Source of the DNA: Entoloma clypeatum
Taxonomy: Eukaryota; Basidiomycota; Agaricomycetes; Agaricales; Entolomataceae
Assembly: GCA_963565915.1 (NCBI GenBank)
Contig: OY751486.1
Span: 4,030,001-4,094,000 of the forward strand
DNA: 64,000 nucleotides
Reading direction: 5' to 3'
The notes beneath the pieces are model-generated. The model was not told the DNA's origin and ran no database searches. It was given only the letters and a program-made list of their open reading frames with translations. A program made the position numbers and the translations under genes. Below are positions 57,908-64,000 of the stretch, piece after piece. Positions within the stretch are counted from its first letter, which is position 1; the number at the start of each line of letters is the position of its first letter.

Positions 57908-57982
57908 CTTTTTTTTGGCAAGCCGCTAATGAGAATCCGGAAGTGCTGTCTGTGACACCGCTGGTTGTCAATAACATGAACA

Positions 57983-58062
57983 GCCCGCTTAGCTCAGTGG
58001 TAGAGCGCGCCACTCGTAGTGTCAAAATGGTGAGGTCGGTTGTTCAATCCAGCCAGCGGGCA
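57983..58062 (+). tRNA. tRNA-Thr (anticodon CGT) with an 8-nt intron
   Basis: The cloverleaf is complete: acceptor GCCCGCT/AGCGGGC, D arm GCTC..GAGC, anticodon stem CGCCA/TGGTG, T arm GGTTG-TTCAATC-CAGCC and discriminator A. The anticodon loop reads CTCGTA, then an intron of about 8 nt (GTGTCAAA), then A, so the anticodon is CGT. The intron sits one base 3' of the anticodon, the standard place. CTTTTT at 58065-58070 is a Pol III terminator. Confidence 0.9.
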
Positions 58063-58173
58063 TATCTTTTTGACCATTCAGGACATTCCCTCGCCGCCAA
58101 TTGAAACAGGCACGAATGTTGTATCTTTGCAGTATTTAAATTCTTATATACAGATCCATAGTACAGAGAATGT

Positions 58174-59711
58174 TTACGAGATGAACACCTTCCTTAGCTC
58201 GGAAAGTTTACAGGATAAACCAGACCGCGGGCACGTAACCTTGCCGTCGTTCTTCGCGGCCATCTCTTCCAAAGCCTATCTTATCAATCAGCCCTGGAAT
58301 GTTGAAAACATAAGTACCCTGACTGACCTCCCTGGAATAAACTTGTCCGTCGGGAAACGCCATAGGCATGTTATCCTCGTCCATAATTCTGCCGCTGATG
58401 CGGCATACGATGGTAGAATTTGCGTGGTGACTAAGAGGAACTTCCTCGGCAAGTTTACCCAGTCCTGGCCCGTGAGATTTCGCGCCAGTTTCACCATCAC
58501 ATACAGGGCAGTCAACGTTCTTCATCGTGGGATCATAACATACTGGAAGTTTGAGAGATGCTAATCCGGCGTATAGTGACAGATGTAGGAGGGGTTGACT
58601 GGGTAGTGTATTCAATGTGTGGATGGCTTCACGAAATAAATGAACGAGGTCACCCCATCGCGAAAGACTATACAGCCGCTAGGGGACTTCAGCCAGTTAC
58701 TGCTTCGGCGAAGGATCGGCCTCACTTTATAAGGGCCGCAAGTTGTATTTTGGGAAAAGGCCAACAAAGCGGATGCCGTCCAAATCTGCGCCATATGGGT
58801 TTCCTGCCAAGGAACCAGATATTTCTTGGAGTACGCGATGGCCTCTTGCGCCTTCCGGGCTCTGGACAGTTCTACATACTCTTGGAGACGAAGTTCGAAT
58901 TCGAGAGCGCTCTGAATTCGCGTTCATTCATCATTCATAGAATAATCACCTGTGAAAAAGTATCGGCTAACCTTCATTTTACGAAGTGCGACCTTATTCT
59001 CACTGCACCATGCTAACGCTTCAGTGCAACTATGTCCCATCAGTGCTTCCTCTATACGGCGTATATCCATGAAGAGGTCAATATCCACGAGCGTCTGGGA
59101 ACGGCGTGAGCAGCACTTCAGGGACGCTGACACAGCTTACTTCGATGTCTTTCTCTCTTGCGATCTTCTTGGCCGTCTTTACCATGCCGGACCTCAGAGC
59201 CCAATCGACTAACCATCGATCCAAACGCGTGTCTGCCCATCTGTTATATTCTGAACCATTCGCTCCTTGCAAGGTTTCGATTGTGGCGAGGTGATGCAAG
59301 CGCTCCCTTAAGACGTCCTGGGTGGGCTTTCCCACAGTTTCTTGCAGTTCAGAGAGCTTGTTTCGTTAAGTAAGGGTGAAAACGCAAGGCAAAGGCGCAA
59401 CGACACACCTTGCGTTTCAGGCCCTCCACTCTCCTAATCATTCCCTCGAGTGATTTGACGGCCTCCTCCTGTCCAATGGTATTACTCGCTTCACGGCTGA
59501 CGAGGTCTGCAGAGGCGTTCTGAACAGCTCCCAATTCGCGCTCGACATTCCGCTGCGATGTCCTGAAGACTTTCCGGTAATTCTCGTATGGGACCTGAAT
59601 GGGAAGTCTATTAATATTGCATAGGCAGGCTGTTTGAAGCCGTCGTTTACGCACACGCGCGAAAGGTTGCTCAAAGAGCAGCATACCCTCGACATTCAAT
59701 TTAGTCCCCAT
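58174..59711 (-). CDS. FYV10: GID/CTLH E3 ligase subunit GID9/FYV10 (MAEA)
   Basis: Starts at ATG 59711 and ends at TAA 58174-58176, with several introns. The N-terminal part is coiled (QNASADLVSREASN, LEGMIRRVEGLKRK). A LisH motif (DRWLVDWALRSGMVKTAKKI) and CTLH region (IRRIEEALMGHSCTEALAWC) follow. The C-terminal degenerate RING has CPVCDG, LSHHANSTIVCRISGRIMDE, DNMPMAFPDGQVYSRE and CPRSGLSCKLSELRKVFIS. Gid9 pairs with Gid2 as the catalytic RING heterodimer of the GID complex, which degrades gluconeogenic enzymes when glucose returns. A 30-bp in-frame segment inside the RING (about 58443-58472) has splice-like ends but is short for an intron. Confidence 0.9.
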
Positions 59712-59956
59712 CTTTGACCGTAGCTGGCATAGGTTTTACTGTTGAATGGTAAACGTGTTCCGGTGAAGAATCCTGATGGTGTCTCGAAGGAATATGGCTG
59801 TCACGCTCGACGGTCAAGTCTTGGAACGACGAACGGGGTCAATAATTATATTGAAGCTGTGCACTGAATCACCGTCGGAGATCGGAAAGTGATTATATAC
59901 ATCACGTGCACTGAAGCTTGGCAGCAACTTGCGGCAGTTGATTGCGACTCGGAGCT

Positions 59957-61265
59957 ATGGTTGTTGTTTCGCAGAAGGCGTCCTCTTCCAGTCGTCGGCG
60001 CGGTCGTGGAGAAATATCTGCTTCTCAAAGGATACCGAAACCATCCACGCCCTCACAAACAACAACCTGGGAGGAAATTCCACGATGGCAAAGAGATAAC
60101 GAATACATCATTTCAGGCTATAGGCGGTGAGTCACCCCTTTCTTTCTGAAAAGGATCAGCATTTACGAAACCATGAGGTATTAGGGTCCAGAATCACTGG
60201 AAGGGATGTTTTACTTCCGTATATGCATGTTGGTGATTTAGCTTTCGCCCCATTGCGAAATCTCACACCCTTGCCTTGATGAGACTTGCACAACGAGACA
60301 AGTATGCTTTTATCCCTGTGTGCTTAAGCTCTTTCGGCTTACGCAAAACCCGCAGTGAATATCCATAGTCACCTTTGGGGCGCTGTTTTATTCATTTACC
60401 TCTTAACGAATTTTACTTCCCAACAAACCTCCGGCATGACCTGGCTAGACACCGCGGTTTTCGTTGTGTTTCTATGTTCCGCAGTATTTTGCCTTTCGGC
60501 TAGCGCACTTTACCACACGGCGACGTGCCATTCAGAAAGTGTACGGCTTGCGCATGCAGTCCGGTTTCCAAAACAACATTTGACCATTTCTCCCATAGGT
60601 TGCTTCCTCCTGTCACGCACTAGATTATTCTGGAATAGTGACACTCACGGTAGGATCATTTTACCCATTCCTATACTACGGTTTCCACTGCCACCCCCGT
60701 CTCCAATTCGTCTATATTACCTCAATTACCCTCGTTGGACTTGGTGAGTCACTATGATCGTGATCAAAAGGAACTATAGGCTACGATCATGATCCCGAGC
60801 TGACCGATGGCCCACAGGAGCTGCGGTTACCGTGTTAAATCCAGAGTATGGCAAGCCTACGCATAGAGGAACAAGGACCACTGTTTTCATTGGCCTTGGA
60901 TTATGCGGAATTGTTCCTGTTTGTCATTTTTTGACAATGCATGGATCTCATCATCTGCTTTCGATGGGCGTCGGGTGGCTGTTTGCTTCAGGCGGCCTCT
61001 ATATCTTAGGCGCCTTACTTTAGTATGTTTCATGCGGCAATCGTTCTCGATTTTGCCTCCTCCATTGATTCCATTCTAATCACAACTAATTTCCGCATGT
61101 CACAGCGCGAATCGTATTCCAGAGCGCTGGGCGCCTGGAAGATTCGATTATTTTCTCGCATCCCACCAAATATTCCATTTCTGCGTAGTGCTGGCCGCAT
61201 TGGTGCATTATCATGGAACACTACGAGCGCTGGACCATCGGCTATCACGGTTAGAGCTCTGTTGA
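59957..61265 (+). CDS. adiponectin-receptor/IZH-type seven-helix membrane protein
   Basis: Seven exons (59957-60126, 60185-60228, 60284-60301, 60356-60540, 60599-60743, 60818-61022, 61106-61265) give 308 residues. Exon 3 has only 18 nt. After a basic Ser-rich N-terminus come the PAQR blocks: [32 protein letters not shown] and [19 protein letters not shown]. The His and Asp residues that bind the zinc of AdipoR-type ceramidases are all present. Seven hydrophobic segments fit. Yeast relatives (Izh1-4) act in zinc and sterol homeostasis. The exact ligand is unknown. The gene is divergent from GID9, with 245 bp between starts. Confidence 0.88.
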
Positions 61266-62144
61266 ACCAGGGTAGACCGTCAAGTGTTGAGGTGTGTAGC
61301 TCTCCATCAGACGTTGAATCCATAGATCCATTTGCTTCAGATTGACCTATAGGGGAGTTGGCTCCCCCTAATGTAATACCACACTTCTACGGAGAATATT
61401 ATGCTGGTATTGTGCAAAATCCTCGAGATGAGTGACGTCCCCAGGAGATTTCCGGTCCGCACTTTCTACGCAAGTTCTTGTGAATTGCTTCCGGTTCGTA
61501 TTCACAGGGTAAACTCTGGTAAACTCGGTGGTGCAGGAAAAGGTGGGATCTTCGGAACCGATGTACGCGCTGTTCCTTACGTTCTTCGGTCACCCCAAAA
61601 AATTTCAGGTTCTACCTCGGAATGACAAATCTACTGTTACTGCAAGCGGCGGTGCCGGAGCCTCGTCCATTTGCCAGATTCTATTGCCAAGGTCCGGGAA
61701 TATCAGATATCTCGTGGAATCCGTCGTCGAAACAGGTAACAGTGATCCACATATTGTCCCGCGACAAATCGGTGCCACCACCGTGTGGGTCATTGAAACA
61801 GCTGCATGGCTTTGCGCTCGCCCTAAGAAAACGTTCCTCCAGGATCGAGGATCTAAAATGCCGTCTGCCACGTGTTCCTTTACAACATGCTGATACCAGG
61901 TACTCCTCCAACGGCGACTATTTTCGGTACCGTGGCTCTCAAGGCGATCACCAGCAAGCAAAGACCCCGGATGATTCTGTGCTGCGAGGGCTTTCCGAAT
62001 TCTCCTTCGCCGAGCTATTGATCGTTTGCGGCACGAGTTGCAACATGCGACCAAGTATAAAGGCTCTTGGTCCTTGCTTGTCATTCGTGACTCGGCCTAA
62101 CATTTATCGCTCCTATATACTATCCCCTCCCGACCTTAATTACC
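61266..62144. other. unresolved region, no confident gene
   Basis: Open stretches overlap on both strands (minus 61605-62084, plus 61622-62100). Neither shows recognisable motifs or clear splice structure. The P450 promoter should lie at the right end, with TATATACTATC at 62114-62124. Confidence 0.35.
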
Positions 62145-63982
62145 ATGCCTTATTGCGTCGGCATCGAGTCCGCAGCCAACGCCTTCCTCTCCGCAGGCTT
62201 GCCGACTCAGTTCACTCTTGCCGTCGTGATCTTCCTGGCTATCGTTGTCTTTCTCTCTGCTGTGCAATCGGAACCCGCCGATGCCCCGACATCTTTACCA
62301 TGCTTTTCTTTATTCACTATAGTCCCTTTCTTCTGTCGAAGGTCTGATTTCTTGAAGTGGGGCTTTCATGCAACGGGTCAATCCGTCTTTCAATTTAATT
62401 TATTACGAGTACGCCCTCATGTTTCCATAAAAAACTCTATGGGTACTGACTTTTCTTGATCTGTAGAATACCGTGGTTGTCGTTTCCGGTGAAAGCGCCC
62501 GGCAGGCTTTTTTCAGCGCCAAAGGCCTCGACCTTACAGAGGGTTTCAAGATGCTCTCGGGAGCTGTGAGTTATTACTTCATGGATCGGAAAAGCTAACT
62601 TAGTTAAATATATCGGCAGTTGCCTATGGTCCGAGGCGTGACTTCTGACCTCCAGACCAAACGCATTGCCTTAATTCACAAGCGTCTTGCTGCAGTACAA
62701 CGAAATGCACCATTGAATGACCGTATGTCTTTCCTATTTCCTAGACATATATTCTGAGATAGTCTTTCACAGTGATTCCTTTGATTCTGGAGGATTCAAG
62801 GAGGGTCATGGAGTCATGGGGGTCTTCGGGGAAGTTCGACCCCTTCGAGAAAATCTATGAGGTTTGCTCGCGCTCTTCCAACTTTCAACCCGATACTGAC
62901 GATGACGTAGCTTCTCTTTCAAATAACTATTCGTAGTCTGTCTTGCTCTGAAATTGCCGAGGATCCTGTCCTTGTCGCGCGGCTCAAGAAACTGTACGAT
63001 ACCCTGGATACAGGCACTACTCCTACGACCGTTCTGATGCCGTGGTTGCCTACTCCGTCCATGATAAGAAAACTGTGGGCTACAAAGGAAATCTATGATA
63101 TCGTCATCGCGGCCATCAATACCAGGGAACAAAGCGGCATTTCTCGCAGTGATACTTTACAGATGCTTCTCGACTCTGGAGACGAAAAGCTCGTTGTAGT
63201 AGGAGTAAGTGAAATGCCTGATCACATTTCCGGCCACCCGTTGATATCCTTGTTGCCCAATAGTTTATTATGGGCCTCCTAATCGCCGGCGCACGAGCAA
63301 CGGGGACTACTGCGTCTTGGTTGATGACCTTGCTAGGTAGCCATCTCGATTGGCAGGCGAAAGCGGCAGCAGAAGTCGAGTCTCTCCTGGCACACAACCC
63401 CTCTGCGGAACTCTCTGACATGCCGGAATCACTATCATTGCGGCTGGCGTCAATTCCATTGGAACAATGGGAGTCCAACACTCCAGTCCTCGATGCCATC
63501 ATTAAAGAAACCACTCGACTGGCCCAACCCCATACAGCTATGAGGCGTAATATTGGTCCTCCCATCTACATCGACGGCAAGATAATTCCTACAGGGACAT
63601 ACGTTATTTACCCCTTCAGCGATGTTCATTTGGATCACGAACTCTATCCCAATCCATGGATGTTCAATCCTGGGCGGCCAGACGCGAAAGCCCCCTATGG
63701 ATATGTGGGATGGGGAGGTGGTAAGACCTGGTGACTTTATATACATGATTATCCATACTGATGGAGACTGTAGGCAAAACACTCTGCCTTGGGACCCGGC
63801 TGGCTAAGCTGGAACTGAAACTTGTTATCGCTATGTTTATTCTGGGCTTTCGACACACCACCGTGGACAGCTCGGACAAGCCCTACACTCCCACGCCAAA
63901 CTGGAATGACATTCTGCTATGCCGACCACCACCCGAACAGACTGCCTACCTGAGGTTTGAAAAGTCGGACATACCCCTATAG
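62145..63982 (+). CDS. cytochrome P450 with an unusual heme-binding loop
   Basis: Seven exons (62145-62408, 62467-62565, 62620-62722, 62773-62861, 62911-63204, 63264-63720, 63774-63982) give 504 residues. A hydrophobic N-terminal anchor (FTLAVVIFLAIVVFLSAV) is present. The I-helix reads LLIAGARATGTTASW, the K-helix ExxR is ETTR, and the heme loop is GWGGGKTLCLGTRLAKLELK, assembled across the last intron. The residue two before the Cys is Thr where Arg or His is usual, so heme-propionate contact may differ. Overall the protein resembles basidiomycete P450s of the CYP7/8/51-like clan, judged from the GWG..C.G..LAK pattern. Substrate is unknown. It ends at TAG 63980-63982, near the window edge. 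Confidence 0.88.
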
Positions 63983-64000
63983 GACTTGTAATTTCCCCCC

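Noticed and set aside
58443..58472. Intron in the RING region of GID9
   Set aside because: It has GT..AG ends but is only 30 bp and in frame. That is shorter than all other introns here, so I could not decide and did not count it as an intron.
61605..62084. 159-codon minus-strand frame
   Set aside because: No motif is visible, a plus-strand frame of similar length overlaps it, and no splice context separates the two. It is left unassigned.

Overview
The window looks like nuclear DNA of a filamentous basidiomycete, most likely an agaricomycete mushroom. Protein-coding genes are densely packed on both strands and cut by many short introns (about 50-70 bp, GT..AG). The recognisable proteins are ordinary fungal housekeeping proteins, and the mobile elements (a chromodomain Ty3/gypsy element, a fungal non-LTR element, a TA-flanked DNA transposon) fit the same group. 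Exon boundaries are my own readings: where I give coordinates, the reading frame closes exactly across every junction. I had no alignments or transcripts.

Layout. 1-13.2 kb: a partial coiled-coil gene, a DUF2855 gene, a second coiled-coil gene, the dual-specificity phosphatase YVH1, two small unidentified genes, a DnaJ/CWC23 splicing factor, a cytochrome P450 and a 100-residue orphan. 13.3-28.2 kb: a mobile-element island. It holds an unidentified dispersed repeat (two good copies and rearranged pieces) and a composite of two Ty3/gypsy elements in opposite orientation (15318-24656). One 5-bp target duplication brackets the whole composite. A 616-bp deleted TA-flanked DNA transposon, still carrying a transposase C-terminus, follows. 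28.4-35.6 kb: an aldo-keto reductase, an SH3-PX-BAR sorting nexin, a small divergent gene next to a Fic/Doc-domain gene, an F-box-like gene and RPA3. 35.6-43.5 kb: CUE3/ASCC2, the ABC protein RLI1, decayed histidine-kinase HAMP fragments and a parvulin prolyl isomerase. 43.7-49.9 kb: a SNT1-like two-SANT corepressor and the GPI-transamidase subunit PIG-S/GPI17. 50.9-57.9 kb: a full-length non-LTR retrotransposon nested in a 5'-truncated relative, each with its own target duplication. 58-64 kb: a tRNA-Thr(CGT) with an 8-nt intron, the E3-ligase subunit GID9/FYV10, an adiponectin-receptor-like (IZH) membrane protein and a second P450.

The host genes do not form one pathway. Several belong to known complexes: RPA3 to the RPA trimer, RLI1 and CUE3 to ribosome recycling and collided-ribosome rescue, GID9 to the GID/CTLH ligase, PIG-S to the GPI transamidase, CWC23 to the spliceosome. 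Neighbours are often very close: RPA3 and CUE3 converge 15 bp apart, and the Fic gene and its neighbour have start codons 17 bp apart.

The most informative part is the retroelement biology. The Ty3/gypsy family shows an 11-nt complementarity between the predicted mRNA 5' end and the primer-binding site, the hallmark of Tf1/sushi self-priming. Both copies carry nonsense changes that are C-to-T on the coding strand. Their arrangement is best explained by recombination between nested copies.
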